A stretch of DNA of 64,000 bases from Lachnospiraceae bacterium (GCA_017399685.1 JAFQBM010000006.1:25499-89498); one strand, 5' to 3'; positions 44,637 through 54,673 are shown, counted from the stretch's first letter. The notes: generated from the sequence alone by a model not told the origin. A program made the numbers and translations.

Positions 44637-45353
44637 CTAACGCAGATACTCATCGGGAATTGAAATCACGGGAATATCGTGGAAGGAAGCTTCCGGTTGT
44701 GGCTGCTTGGAATCAGAATCTTTAGCAAATTCATTCGGAATAGGAATGGATGCTGCATCATTGGTTGAAAGGTTTTTGTTTTCCATAGTAACAGCGGTTT
44801 GGGAGCTTATATTTTGAGACAGATTGTTTTGGGCAATCCTATCTGTCATATTGGAATGAAAGGCAGGTTCCTTTGATGCTTCTGGTGAAGTAAAACTATA
44901 ATCATCGATTACGGTTCCTACCGGGGTATGTGGACGTGTAAAAATGATATCTCTTTTCGTCCATAATTCTTTGACAACAAAAGCTAAGAAGAAAATAAGT
45001 ACGATAAAGGTACTTAAACTAATGGTAATTGCACCTCTGGTTGCAGTGCCATCAGAGGAAATATAGAAGTCTACTGTGTCTCCAACCCCTTCCCAAAAGT
45101 TTGCTTTGATACCAGTTGCATAATGCACCTCACCTTCATAAATAAAACTAATTTCAAGGTATTTAATGGTGGATCTGTGTCGTCTGGTTCCGGTGCGTTT
45201 TGTGTATGTTCCGATGACTTCTCCGGTTACTTTTGTGTAATCTGATTTGTTGGTGGCAACACTAATAGCATCGCAGGAACTTAACAATAAAAGCAATGAT
45301 AACAGTATCACCATATAGGCAATTTTGTGTTCTTCTGAAAATTTTTTAATCAT
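44637..45353 (-). CDS. DUF3592-like membrane protein
   Basis: 238 residues. A first hydrophobic stretch (about 12-28, YMVILLSLLLLLSSC) could be a membrane helix or a lipoprotein signal. An extracellular beta domain follows (VTGEVIGTYTKRTGTRRHRS...YLEISFIYEG..Y.TG, then GDTVDFYIS), as in DUF3592, then a second helix (about 112-132) and a low-complexity Ser/Asn/Pro tail inside. ATG 45353 follows gaggaaaa; a GTG at 45368 is the alternative. Function unknown. Confidence 0.65.
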   Translation of the reverse strand: MIKKFSEEHKIAYMVILLSLLLLLSSCDAISVATNKSDYTKVTGEVIGTYTKRTGTRRHRSTIKYLEISFIYEGEVHYATGIKANFWEGVGDTVDFYISSDGTATRGAITISLSTFIVLIFFLAFVVKELWTKRDIIFTRPHTPVGTVIDDYSFTSPEASKEPAFHSNMTDRIAQNNLSQNISSQTAVTMENKNLSTNDAASIPIPNEFAKDSDSKQPQPEASFHDIPVISIPDEYLR

Positions 45354-45452
45354 TTGTTTTTTCCTCACTTATTTACATAATATAAAGTCAAAAGTTTGAC
45401 TTTGGTATATAGTTGTATCTGTATTATAGTGTTTATGGGACATATTGTAAAG

Positions 45453-45491
45453 AAAAAAATAACTGCCCATAAGATAAACTCTGGACAGTTA
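45453..45491 (-). terminator. Terminator after the Fur-family gene
   Basis: TAACTG.CCA paired with TGG.CAGTTA on the minus strand, followed by seven T. Confidence 0.75.
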
Positions 45492-45532
45492 CCTGAATTT
45501 TAGAATTACTGCTGGCTATGTAACCGTAATTC

Positions 45533-45937
45533 TTAAGCTTCCATTTGATTGTTTTCGCATTCTTTGCAAATACCATAAAAGAACATGGAAAAACCGTCTA
45601 TTTTTCCATCAAAGTTTCCTTTGGCCTTTTTTAAGAAGGTGGAAGGGATATCTGCATCTATGTCGCTAACGGCATGACAGGTTTTACAGTAAAAGTGACA
45701 ATGAGGCTCTGTGGTTGCATCGAAATGGTCGAATTTATCATCATATGTAAGTCTTAAAATATCACCACGTTCTGCTAGCATGGAAAGATTACGATATACA
45801 GTTCCCAGACTGATATTTGGATGTTCCATTCTGACATTTTGATAAATTACTTCAGCGGTAGGATGGTCTTTTCTGGTTTTTAAAAAACTCATAATAGCTT
45901 CCCGCTGTTGGGTTTTTTTGAAAACAGTCGCTGACAT
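45533..45937 (-). CDS. Fur-family metalloregulator, PerR-like
   Basis: 134 residues: winged helix (residues 10-80, with HPTAEVIYQNVRMEHPNISLGTVYRNLSML in that region) and a metal-binding half with HFDATTEPHCHFYCKTC and a C-terminal CKEC, the two CxxC pairs of the structural zinc site. PerR, Fur and Zur cannot be told apart by eye; the lack of a His-rich tail and the position beside a Fur-like box suggest autoregulation. The ribosome site is aaaggagg. Confidence 0.88.
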   Translation of the reverse strand: MSATVFKKTQQREAIMSFLKTRKDHPTAEVIYQNVRMEHPNISLGTVYRNLSMLAERGDILRLTYDDKFDHFDATTEPHCHFYCKTCHAVSDIDADIPSTFLKKAKGNFDGKIDGFSMFFYGICKECENNQMEA

Positions 45938-46080
45938 ATAAACCTCCTTTTTTATATAAATGATAGTTCATACTTGTTTTAAAGTAGAGAAGGAATATGA
46001 AAATCCTTTTAAAAATAGGAATGATTCTCTTTTATTTTAACTTTTTTTTAAAGATACGTCAAGAAGATGTTTGGAAAAAT

Positions 46081-46099
46081 AATGAGAATAATTCTTATT
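46081..46099. promoter_or_regulatory. Fur/PerR-type box
   Basis: AATGAGAAT A ATTCTTATT, a 9-1-9 palindrome with one mismatch, between the divergent Fur-family gene and transketolase. It is just upstream of the tkt -35, so it may control tkt, the regulator, or both. Confidence 0.55.
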
Positions 46100-46115
46100 T
46101 ACAGTTTTTTAGTAC

Positions 46116-46144
46116 TTGCAATTATAATCTTATCGTGCTAAAAT
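46116..46144 (+). promoter_or_regulatory. Promoter of transketolase
   Basis: -35 TTGCAA (46116-46121), 17-bp spacer, extended -10 TGCTAAAAT ending at 46144. Confidence 0.65.
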
Positions 46145-46189
46145 CAGTCTGTAAAGTTGTGCGAAAACCACAAATGGAGGAAATAGATA

Positions 46190-48175
46190 ATGAGCGAAAT
46201 TGCAAGAAAATCAATGAACGCTATTCGAATTTTAGCAGCAGACTCTGTACAAAAGGCGAATTCAGGTCATCCAGGTTTACCATTAGGTTCTGCGGCTATG
46301 GCATATGAACTTTGGGCAAATCACATGAATCATAACCCGGCAAATCCGAAGTGGGTAAATCGTGACAGATTCATTTTATCTGGAGGTCATGGTTCTACTC
46401 TTTTATATTCCTTATTACATTTATTTGGTTATGGATTAACAATAGAAGATTTAAAAAATTTCAGACAGCTTAATTCTCTTACTCCGGGACATCCTGAGTA
46501 CGGTCATACTGTAGGTGTAGAAGCCACCACAGGTCCTTTGGGAGCTGGTATGGGCATGGCAGTGGGAATGGCTATGGCAGAGGCACATCTGGCAGCGAAA
46601 TTTAACAAAGAAGGTTTTCCGGTTGTAGACCATTATACTTATGTATTGGGTGGAGACGGATGTATGATGGAAGGTATCTCTTCTGAAGCATTTTCATTGG
46701 CTGGAACCTTAGGATTAGGAAAATTAATCGTTTTATACGATTCTAATAATATTTCCATCGAAGGTGGTACGGATATTGCCTTTACAGAAAATGTTTCCAA
46801 GAGATTTGAAGCATTTGGATTCCAGACATTAAGAGTAGAAGACGGAAATAATCTTGACGAAATTGCCAAGGCGATTGAAGAAGCGAAAAAAGATACTACC
46901 AGACCTACTATGATTGAAGTAAAGACAAAGATTGGTTTTGGTTGTCCTGCGAAAGAAGGAAAGGCATCTGCCCATGGAGAACCATTAGGTGTGGATAATG
47001 TTGCAGCACTTCGTGAAAATTTAGGCTGGGAAGAAACAGAAAGTTTCGTTGTTCCGGAAGAGGTATATGCTCATTATGCGTCATTAAAGGAAGCTGGTGC
47101 TAAGAAAGAAGAAGAGTGGAACTCCTTGTTCGAAAAATATTGTGAAGCATATCCTGAAATGAAGGAATTATGGGATCAGTATTATGATGAAAACCGAGGA
47201 AAAGCTGCTTTTGATTGCGAAGAATTCTGGGCTGTACCGGAAAAAGCAGATGCTACCAGAAATTTATCAGGTGTTATGATTAATAAGATTAAGACTTTGC
47301 TTCCAAACTTCATTGGTGGTGCAGCGGATTTGGCACCGTCTACTAAGACCTATATGAAGGATGAAGGAGATTTTTCGAAAGATAATTATGCAGGAAGAAA
47401 TCTGCATTTTGGTGTAAGAGAAATTGCTATGGCAGCCATTGGAAACGGAATTGCTTTGCATGGAGGATTAAGAGCCTTTGTTTCAACTTTCTTTGTTTTT
47501 AGTGACTATGTAAAACCGATGGCGAGATTGTCTTCTTTGATGGGACTTCCACTTACTTATGTATTGACACATGACAGTATAGGAGTTGGGGAAGATGGGC
47601 CGACACATGAACCGATTGAACAATTAGCGATGTTCCGTGCCATGCCGAACTTTAATGTATTCCGTCCGGCAGATGCCACTGAAACAGCAGCTGCATGGTA
47701 TCATGCGATTACATGTAATGATGCACCAACTGCGTTGGTGTTAAGCCGTCAGAATTTATCACAGTTAGATGGTTCTAGTAAGGAAGCTTTAAAAGGTGGA
47801 TATGTGGTTTCTAAAGAACAAAAGGAAACTCCGGATGTCATTCTTATGGCCAGTGGTTCAGAAGTGGAACTTTGTATGGCAGCCAAGGAAGAATTGTTAA
47901 AAGACGGTATTGATGCCAGAGTAGTAAGTATGCCATGTATGGACTTATTTGAACAACAATCCAAAGAATATAAAGAAGAAGTATTGCCTTCTAATGTAAC
48001 AAAGAGGGTTGCAGTGGAAGCTGCAGCTGATTTCGGATGGGGCAGATATGTAGGACTTAATGGAGCTTATGTAACGATGCAGTCCTTTGGGGCTTCTGCA
48101 CCAGCAGCAAAATTATTCGAGAAATTTGGTTTTACACAGGAAAATGTTGTGAAGACAGTAAAAGGAATTTTGTAA
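46190..48175 (+). CDS. tkt: Transketolase
   Basis: Thiamine-diphosphate enzyme of the pentose phosphate pathway. 661 residues. SGHPGLPLG (26-34) and GDGCMMEGISSEA with NN...SIEG form the ThDP/metal site; THDSIGVGEDGPTHEP is in the pyrimidine domain. Length and order of domains are normal, single chain. The ribosome site is ggaggaaatag. It stands alone between its promoter and a strong terminator. Confidence 0.97.
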   Translation: MSEIARKSMNAIRILAADSVQKANSGHPGLPLGSAAMAYELWANHMNHNPANPKWVNRDRFILSGGHGSTLLYSLLHLFGYGLTIEDLKNFRQLNSLTPGHPEYGHTVGVEATTGPLGAGMGMAVGMAMAEAHLAAKFNKEGFPVVDHYTYVLGGDGCMMEGISSEAFSLAGTLGLGKLIVLYDSNNISIEGGTDIAFTENVSKRFEAFGFQTLRVEDGNNLDEIAKAIEEAKKDTTRPTMIEVKTKIGFGCPAKEGKASAHGEPLGVDNVAALRENLGWEETESFVVPEEVYAHYASLKEAGAKKEEEWNSLFEKYCEAYPEMKELWDQYYDENRGKAAFDCEEFWAVPEKADATRNLSGVMINKIKTLLPNFIGGAADLAPSTKTYMKDEGDFSKDNYAGRNLHFGVREIAMAAIGNGIALHGGLRAFVSTFFVFSDYVKPMARLSSLMGLPLTYVLTHDSIGVGEDGPTHEPIEQLAMFRAMPNFNVFRPADATETAAAWYHAITCNDAPTALVLSRQNLSQLDGSSKEALKGGYVVSKEQKETPDVILMASGSEVELCMAAKEELLKDGIDARVVSMPCMDLFEQQSKEYKEEVLPSNVTKRVAVEAAADFGWGRYVGLNGAYVTMQSFGASAPAAKLFEKFGFTQENVVKTVKGIL

Positions 48176-48241
48176 AAAATGCTTTAATAGTTATTCGGAA
48201 GTAAAAGTTGTATAAATTTTAGAGAAAGCATAAAATATAGG

Positions 48242-48293
48242 AATCCTAACTAAGAGATAAGATTGATGATTGTTTTTTAGTTAGGATTTTTTT
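48242..48293 (+). terminator. Intrinsic terminator of tkt
   Basis: 12-bp stem AATCCTAACTAA / TTAGTTAGGATT followed by T. Confidence 0.85.
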
Positions 48294-48430
48294 GTTGAAA
48301 AATACTAAAAAAACGATAAAAATAAGAAATTTCTTTTCAAATGATGAAAAATAGATTAAAATAGAAGGAGTAGATTTTATAAGTGAGTGAATGTCTGGAG
48401 AGACATTTTGGGAAAAGAAGATTTAACCGA

Positions 48431-48480
48431 GGTGATTCTGTGGCGGTTTACAAGATATATTATTAAAAATTGAGGCTTAA
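48431..48480 (-). repeat. R2 dispersed repeat copy
   Basis: On the minus strand: atatatcttgtaaaccgcca followed by cagaatcacctcgg. The rest of the spacer 48294-48550 holds no clear feature. Confidence 0.55.
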
Positions 48481-48550
48481 CCAAGATTGTTTCATTGCTG
48501 GTATGGAGTGAATCATTGAGATTTGATTTTGAATAGGATAGTTATGTGGG

Positions 48551-51500
48551 GTGAAGAGGATGAAGATAGATGTCCGTTTGCTTGTTCAGTCCTTCTTTAT
48601 GGATGAATCTAAAAATTATATGGTAGTACGGCATTATAATATGCTGAACGTAGAAGAGAAGGAGCTGGCTTCGTTAGAGGTAGAAGAGGATACTATTTTT
48701 ATGTTTTATTCTTTCCAGAATGCAGGTGTTATGTCTCCATATACACCTTTGTTACCATGGATAAAACAGATTTATGAGGAAAAATATAAAGAAAGATATT
48801 CCATTCCGGAATTTTTAGAAGTCTGTGGAGTATATTATCTGCATCGATGTGTCTTTGAAAAGTATCTGTTGGGGAAAAGAATTGAAAGAAAAGAAGAAGT
48901 TGTTGTAGAGGAATTAGTATACGAGCAACGTAAGATGCTGGAAAATTTTGAGAAGATATTTTTGTTTATTATGCAGGAATATCGTTTGTATGCAGTGATT
49001 CAGCATATACATTTGGCGGATATCTGCTTTTTCCATTTAATGCAACGGTTAATGAAGAATGTTACCAGCTCTAATTTTAAGATATTAATGTTTTTTAACG
49101 ACCAATTCCGTTTGACTGTGGAAAAGAAGAAACATTGGGACGTATGGTATAAGTATGTCCTGGATAATAAGCTGGAATATGAATGGGTCGATAAAAAACA
49201 ATTAAAAGATGAAACCTTATCCAGAGATTTTGTAGTAGATAAAAAATCCATGGATGAATATGAAGATGCGTTAAATAGTTTGAAATGTTTCTATGCTTTT
49301 CATGATGTTATGGAATATATAAAACCTGTTTATGACAGTTTGGATGCATGGAAGAAGGATGTAGAATTAAGATACCTTCAGAAAATTTCATTTGTTTATA
49401 TTCATACAGCACTTTTGATGAATGATATGAACAATGCTTCGTTGGCGATAGAAAAGGTTTCGAAATTATGTGATTTTGATGAGTGCAGCGAAGAGACTTT
49501 TTATTACTATTATTTTAAAGCTTTAACCGGTTTTCGCATCGGTAAAGTAAATGAGGTGCGTCAAAACAGTAAAATTGCCATTTTGATAGCAGAGGAACTG
49601 GAAGATGAGGAGTTATGGTTTAAGGCTAGGATTTTTAATGTAATGGCTAGTTTTGCAGGATGGAAAGAACTATATTTATGCGACTTTACCTTTGATGTAG
49701 ACGAAGAATTGGTAGAAGAATTAAAAAATAGACAGTATTATAATTCTCTGGCATATATTTATTGTTTTGGTTATGACCATGAAGAAAAAGCGTTGAAGGA
49801 AATTGCAGAAGGAAAACGGGAACCGGTTTATTTTAACAGGGCTATTGCGATTGGAGAATTTATTGGGAATAATGATTTTCTTATGACAGCATATATGAAG
49901 AATATCATTATCTATAATAAAATGAATTACCATGACTATGCCAATGAAATGCATAGAAAGAGACTGGAAGTAATCCGAAAAGAAGGAGATGAAATCCGGA
50001 TTGCCCACGTTTACGGTGGATTGGGTTATAATGCTACCATTCAGGAGAAATTTGAAGAGGCGGACAGCTATTTGAATGAATCCGTTATGATTTTAAATCG
50101 TCATGCCATTGCGGATGAAACAGGAGAAGCGCTTTATAATATTGCGGTAAATTGCTTTGTTGCGGGCATGTATAAAGAAGCGGTTAAAAGTCTTGAGATT
50201 TTGTATGAGGTATTGGAAAAAATTAAATTAATGAGCATTCGTCTTTGTGGAGCATGTAAGCTGTATGCACTTTCCGCTTTGAGTTATCATTATTTGGGAG
50301 AAGAATATAATTGCTATCGTTACTTCTTGAAAATTGAAACCATTGTCCGGGTATTGCTGGAAAGAGAAGAACAAGAGACCTCTTCCGGGCAGGAGTTGAT
50401 GTATTATTATGTAAATAAGATGATTCTTAGTAAAAATGAATCTCCTGAGGTTCGGGAAGAACTGTTAAAAAAGACGGAGTATTATTTTGAAAAAGATAAG
50501 GCAGAACAATATATTTTCCTTTCTGTTTTGGCGAAGGAATACTTTGACTTCTTGATAGAGCAGGGAAGGGAAGAGGAAGCAGAATCTTATCTGAAAGATA
50601 AAATTGAGTTTTGCAAAAATTACCGGCTTTTTATGAAGCAGGAGCAATTAGAACATCTTCTTACTAAGAGAAAGCTGCCACCGAAGAAATATCTGAATAT
50701 TGGATTAAAATCCTTGTCGGAAGCAGAGATACTTGAAATGGCAACCATAGAAGGAATTAAGATACAATTGACAGAAAGAGAAAAAGATATTAATTTCCTT
50801 AGAATCTGGCAGGAAATCTTAAATCGTGATGACCTTGCGCTGGAAGAACTACAGCAAAAAGCCATAGGTGTGTTACAAACTACATATGGCTTGGATTCCA
50901 TTATTTCTTTTCAAAAAGAAGAGGATGAGTATATCATATCTTATATGAGTCCCGGACTGGAAGTTGAAAAAGTAGATTTGGATAAAATCTTTTGCTTTAT
51001 GAGTGAGTATAAACATTCTTTCATTTGTCAGTGGGTGGATAAGAATTATTTTGAATTTGCTGAAGTAGAAGATGCTTTTGAAGGAAAGAAAAGAAGTACT
51101 TTAATAGGTACTTACCATGAAAGAAGCAAGAGCATAACCTTATGTGCCATTACCATAGGTGATAATGTTGCTATCCGTCGGGAAGTAATGAATGAGAAGA
51201 ATCTGTTTACTATTGAATTTGCGGTGGAACAGATGCAGGTAACATTGGAACGAATCCGGAACAGGCAAATGCTTGCCATGATGAAGGAAGAACTGGAAAA
51301 AATGGCAGTTACAGATAATCTTACAGGATTATACAATCGCCAAGGCTTCAATTTGAAGATGCAGGAAGAGGAACAAAGAAAAAGAGTTTGTGCTCATAAT
51401 GTATTATTATATATCGATTTGGATAATTTCAAATACTATAATGATACCTTTGGGCATGAAATAGGGGATTTGGTATTGATGCAGTTTGCCCAGATATTCA

Positions 51501-51829
51501 GGGAAGCCATTGGAGAAAAAGGATATGCTGTCCGTTATGGTGGAGATGAATTTGTCCTGGTTTTACAAGATAGTGGAGAAGAGGACGCAATGAAGGTTGT
51601 GGAACAAATCTACGAGGATATCTCGGATGGATTTAAAGGGCTGTTGTCAGAAAAATATAGAACCACAGTGGTAATTCCGCCGGACAAGAAAATTTCCTGT
51701 TCCATTGGTATTGCAAAGTATATTACCGGTAATAAGAACAATATGCTGGATGCTTTATCTAAGGCAGATAAATTGTTATATGATGTGAAAAAACACGGAA
51801 AAGGCAGATTTGCCATTGCAGATTTTTAG
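48551..51829 (+). CDS. Large TPR-containing diguanylate cyclase
   Basis: 1092 residues, apparently cytoplasmic. Residues 1-230 form a domain I do not recognise (LVQSFFMDESKNYMVVRHYN at the start). Residues about 240-700 are helical TPR-like repeats, as in the STAND/MalT group; about 760-900 look GAF-like; and the C-terminal 170 residues are a GGDEF domain with the intact motif RYGGDEF (997-1001) and DNLTGLYNRQGF before it. The product RxxD inhibitory site is absent (GEKG at that place). It should make cyclic di-GMP in response to a signal read by the TPR region. Start uncertain: GTG 48551 or ATG 48560, no good ribosome site. Confidence 0.88.
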   Translation: MKRMKIDVRLLVQSFFMDESKNYMVVRHYNMLNVEEKELASLEVEEDTIFMFYSFQNAGVMSPYTPLLPWIKQIYEEKYKERYSIPEFLEVCGVYYLHRCVFEKYLLGKRIERKEEVVVEELVYEQRKMLENFEKIFLFIMQEYRLYAVIQHIHLADICFFHLMQRLMKNVTSSNFKILMFFNDQFRLTVEKKKHWDVWYKYVLDNKLEYEWVDKKQLKDETLSRDFVVDKKSMDEYEDALNSLKCFYAFHDVMEYIKPVYDSLDAWKKDVELRYLQKISFVYIHTALLMNDMNNASLAIEKVSKLCDFDECSEETFYYYYFKALTGFRIGKVNEVRQNSKIAILIAEELEDEELWFKARIFNVMASFAGWKELYLCDFTFDVDEELVEELKNRQYYNSLAYIYCFGYDHEEKALKEIAEGKREPVYFNRAIAIGEFIGNNDFLMTAYMKNIIIYNKMNYHDYANEMHRKRLEVIRKEGDEIRIAHVYGGLGYNATIQEKFEEADSYLNESVMILNRHAIADETGEALYNIAVNCFVAGMYKEAVKSLEILYEVLEKIKLMSIRLCGACKLYALSALSYHYLGEEYNCYRYFLKIETIVRVLLEREEQETSSGQELMYYYVNKMILSKNESPEVREELLKKTEYYFEKDKAEQYIFLSVLAKEYFDFLIEQGREEEAESYLKDKIEFCKNYRLFMKQEQLEHLLTKRKLPPKKYLNIGLKSLSEAEILEMATIEGIKIQLTEREKDINFLRIWQEILNRDDLALEELQQKAIGVLQTTYGLDSIISFQKEEDEYIISYMSPGLEVEKVDLDKIFCFMSEYKHSFICQWVDKNYFEFAEVEDAFEGKKRSTLIGTYHERSKSITLCAITIGDNVAIRREVMNEKNLFTIEFAVEQMQVTLERIRNRQMLAMMKEELEKMAVTDNLTGLYNRQGFNLKMQEEEQRKRVCAHNVLLYIDLDNFKYYNDTFGHEIGDLVLMQFAQIFREAIGEKGYAVRYGGDEFVLVLQDSGEEDAMKVVEQIYEDISDGFKGLLSEKYRTTVVIPPDKKISCSIGIAKYITGNKNNMLDALSKADKLLYDVKKHGKGRFAIADF

Positions 51830-51878
51830 AATGACTCAAAAAAGGTAACAGGCTGAAAGAAATTTTCGGAATAAGGCG

Positions 51879-51922
51879 ACCGCAATCCCATTTACTTTAG
51901 AGGATGGGATTGCGGTTTTTTG
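51879..51922 (+). terminator. Intrinsic terminator of the cyclase gene
   Basis: 13-bp stem ACCGCAATCCCAT paired with 51904-51916, followed by tttttt. Confidence 0.85.
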
Positions 51923-51931
51923 TTGCAAAAA

Positions 51932-51960
51932 AATAAAAAGTGCGTTTCGCACTTTTTATT
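51932..51960 (-). terminator. Terminator overlapping the end of the small membrane gene
   Basis: 13-bp stem AATAAAAAGTGCG / CGCACTTTTTATT with a 3-nt loop; T run on the minus strand. It also could act on the plus strand. Confidence 0.75.
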
Positions 51961-52468
51961 TTTTACCCTTTTTTTTGGAACCGCCAGAAGCAGCCTGTTC
52001 TTCTTGAAGCTGTTTTTCCAGCTTTGCCTGTCTTTTCTTAAGTTTTGCAATAAAACCTGTCTTTTTGGATACAGGTGCCGGCTGGGCGCCTCTTAGGTTT
52101 TTCACACCGATGATATAGATTCCGCTAATGGATGCCTTTACTTCTGCTTTTACAGGAAGTTCATCGAAAATAGCATCATCACAAATTAATGACATAATCT
52201 TTGGCCCGATTTTTGCTTTTACAATTGGAACTTTAGTACGTCTTAAGGCTTTTGGTGTCTGTTCTAAGACTATTTTTGGAAGGTTGGCTTCCGAAAGTTT
52301 CATGTACTTTTTGTCAATGATGAGCATGGACATGGTCTGTGCCATCGCTTCCATTTGGGCTCTGTTGTCTACTTGTTTCTTCTGCATACGCTTTCCAAGG
52401 AAATATAATACAGCCAGAATCACAAGCATTACTGCCAATACAATGAGTATAATCATCCAAGGCTTCAT
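51956..52468 (-). CDS. Single-pass membrane protein with basic tail
   Basis: 170 residues. One helix at residues 4-25 (WMIILIVLAVMLVILAVLYFL), a short coiled stretch, a conserved-looking core (IVLEQTPKALRRTKVPIVKAKIGPKIMSLICDD is part of it) and a Lys-rich C-terminus ending KKKGKK. I do not recognise the family; proteins of this kind are seen in Lachnospiraceae. The ribosome site is ggaggagaa. Cytoplasmic part may bind nucleic acid or acidic partners; inference only. Confidence 0.7.
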   Translation of the reverse strand: MKPWMIILIVLAVMLVILAVLYFLGKRMQKKQVDNRAQMEAMAQTMSMLIIDKKYMKLSEANLPKIVLEQTPKALRRTKVPIVKAKIGPKIMSLICDDAIFDELPVKAEVKASISGIYIIGVKNLRGAQPAPVSKKTGFIAKLKKRQAKLEKQLQEEQAASGGSKKKGKK

Positions 52469-52637
52469 AGTTTCTCCTCCAATATAATTAAGATCTTTGT
52501 AGTTTCTTCTGTAAATTTGACGTTAAAATGAGTCTTTTAATACGGAAGAAACATTCTATTTCATCATTCTACCATTTTTTCTTTAAAGTGAAAAGACTTT
52601 TTTCAGTATTTTTCCAGCCTGTCCCCTTTTGCGATTA

Positions 52638-52665
52638 TTGACAAACCCTTATAAAGTGGTATAAT
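52638..52665 (+). promoter_or_regulatory. Promoter of thrS
   Basis: -35 TTGACA (52638-52643), 16-bp spacer, perfect -10 TATAAT (52660-52665). The leader is only about 45 nt, so there is no room for a T-box. Confidence 0.75.
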
Positions 52666-52714
52666 TCTAGTATCTATGTGAGATTGGAATACTTTAAAAT
52701 AAAGGAGAAAAATT

Positions 52715-54673
52715 ATGAAAATTACATTAAAAGATGGTTCTTTTAAAGAATATGACCATGCTATGCGTGTGTTGGACATTGCCAGCGATATCAGCGAAGG
52801 ACTTGCCCGTATGGCATGTGCAGCAGAAATAAACGGGGAAGTGAAAGATCTTAGAACGTTAGTAGAAGAAGATTGCGAGTTGAATATCTTAACATTTAAT
52901 GATGATTTAGGAAAAAAAGCATATTGGCATACGACTTCCCATGTTTTGGCGCAGGCAGTAAAGAGATTATATCCAAATGCAAAACTTGCCATTGGACCAG
53001 CCATTGACACTGGATTTTATTATGATTTTGACTGTGAATCATTTTCCAGAGAAGATTTGGATAAAATCGAAGCAGAAATGAAGAAAGTCATAAAAGAAGG
53101 GGATGAATTAGAGTATTTTACTTTAAGCAAAGAAGAAGCTATCGCATTAATGAAAGAAAAAGACGAACCTTATAAGGTAGAATTAATCGAAGATTTAAAA
53201 GAAGGAGAAACCATTTCCTTCTATCGTCAGGGTGAATTTGTAGACCTTTGTGCAGGTCCTCATTTAATGTCCACAAAGCCGATTAAGGCATTTAAATTAA
53301 TCTCTTCTTCTGGTGCATACTGGAGAGGTTCCGAAAAGAATAAGATGTTGACCAGAGTTTATGGAACTTCTTTCACGAAAAAGGCTGATTTGGATGAATA
53401 TCTTGCACACTTAGAAGACATTAAGAAGAGAGACCATAATAAGCTTGGAAGGGAAATGGAATTATTTACCACTGTAGATGTCATCGGACAGGGTCTTCCA
53501 TTGTTAATGCCTAAGGGTGTAACCATGATTAACACCTTACAAAGATGGATTGAAGATGAAGAAGAAAAGAGAGGTTATGTAAGAACCAAGACCCCTCTTA
53601 TGGCAAAATCAGATTTATATAAAATTTCCGGACATTGGGATCATTATAAAGACGGAATGTTTGTATTAGGGGATGAAGAGAAGGATAAGGAAGTTTTTGC
53701 ACTTCGTCCTATGACCTGCCCATTCCAATACTATGTATATAAAAACAGTCAGAAGAGTTACCGTGATTTGCCACTTCGTTATGGTGAAACTTCTACGTTG
53801 TTCCGTAATGAAGATTCCGGAGAAATGCATGGATTAACCAGAGTTCGTCAGTTTACTATTTCAGAAGGTCATTTGATTGTAAGACCGGACCAGATGGATG
53901 AAGAATTTAAGGGCTGTCTGGATTTGGCGAGATATTGTCTTAAGACATTAGGGGTAGAAGAAGATGTTACTTACCGTTTGTCAAAATGGGATCCAAGTAA
54001 TAAGGAAAAATACATTGGTACAGAAGAAGTTTGGGAAGAAACTCAGGACAGAATTCGTAAAGTATTAAATGAATTAGAGATTCCTTTTGAAGAGGCTGAA
54101 GGAGAAGCAGCATTCTATGGCCCTAAGGTAGATATTCAGGCTAAGAACGTATATGGAAAAGAAGATACTATGATTACCATTCAATGGGATGCGATTTTAG
54201 CAGAACAATTTGATATGTATTATATCGACCAGAACGGAGAAAAGGTTCGTCCATATATCATCCATAGAACATCCATGGGATGTTATGAAAGAACCTTGGC
54301 TTGGCTGATTGAAAAATATGCAGGTCTTTTCCCTACCTGGTTATGTCCGGAACAGGTAAGAATTTTACCAATTTCTGAAAAGTATCATGCTTATGCGAAA
54401 GAGGTAGAAACGACTCTGAAAGAAAACGGAATCCGCGTAACGGTGGATGAGCGTGCAGAAAAGATTGGTTATAAGATTAGAGAAACCAGATTAGACAGAG
54501 TTCCTTACATGTTGGTAGTTGGACAGAATGAGGAAGAAAACAAGATGGTTTCTGTTCGTAGCCGTTATTTAGGTGATGAAGGTCAAAAGTCTCTGGATAC
54601 ATTTGTAAATGATATCTGTAAGGAAATCAGAACAAAAGAAATCCGTAAAATTGAAGTAGAAGAGAACAAATAA
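52715..54673 (+). CDS. thrS: Threonyl-tRNA synthetase
   Basis: Class II synthetase of 652 residues: TGS domain (1-60), editing domain with HVLAQAVK and SSGAYWRG, catalytic core with the class II motifs (LRPMTCPFQYYVY with a zinc cysteine, FRNEDSGEMHGLTRVRQFT, and HRTSMGCYERTLAWL) and the anticodon-binding domain. The ribosome site is aaaggagaaa. No terminator follows, so the two lipoproteins downstream may be partly co-transcribed. Confidence 0.97.
   Translation: MKITLKDGSFKEYDHAMRVLDIASDISEGLARMACAAEINGEVKDLRTLVEEDCELNILTFNDDLGKKAYWHTTSHVLAQAVKRLYPNAKLAIGPAIDTGFYYDFDCESFSREDLDKIEAEMKKVIKEGDELEYFTLSKEEAIALMKEKDEPYKVELIEDLKEGETISFYRQGEFVDLCAGPHLMSTKPIKAFKLISSSGAYWRGSEKNKMLTRVYGTSFTKKADLDEYLAHLEDIKKRDHNKLGREMELFTTVDVIGQGLPLLMPKGVTMINTLQRWIEDEEEKRGYVRTKTPLMAKSDLYKISGHWDHYKDGMFVLGDEEKDKEVFALRPMTCPFQYYVYKNSQKSYRDLPLRYGETSTLFRNEDSGEMHGLTRVRQFTISEGHLIVRPDQMDEEFKGCLDLARYCLKTLGVEEDVTYRLSKWDPSNKEKYIGTEEVWEETQDRIRKVLNELEIPFEEAEGEAAFYGPKVDIQAKNVYGKEDTMITIQWDAILAEQFDMYYIDQNGEKVRPYIIHRTSMGCYERTLAWLIEKYAGLFPTWLCPEQVRILPISEKYHAYAKEVETTLKENGIRVTVDERAEKIGYKIRETRLDRVPYMLVVGQNEEENKMVSVRSRYLGDEGQKSLDTFVNDICKEIRTKEIRKIEVEENK

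Noticed and set aside
45997..46308. Reading frame between the Fur-family gene and transketolase
   Set aside because: It has no ribosome site, covers the tkt promoter and Fur box, and overlaps the start of tkt in another frame.
52486..52714. T-box leader before thrS
   Set aside because: The promoter leaves a leader of only about 45 nt and no T-box sequence is seen.
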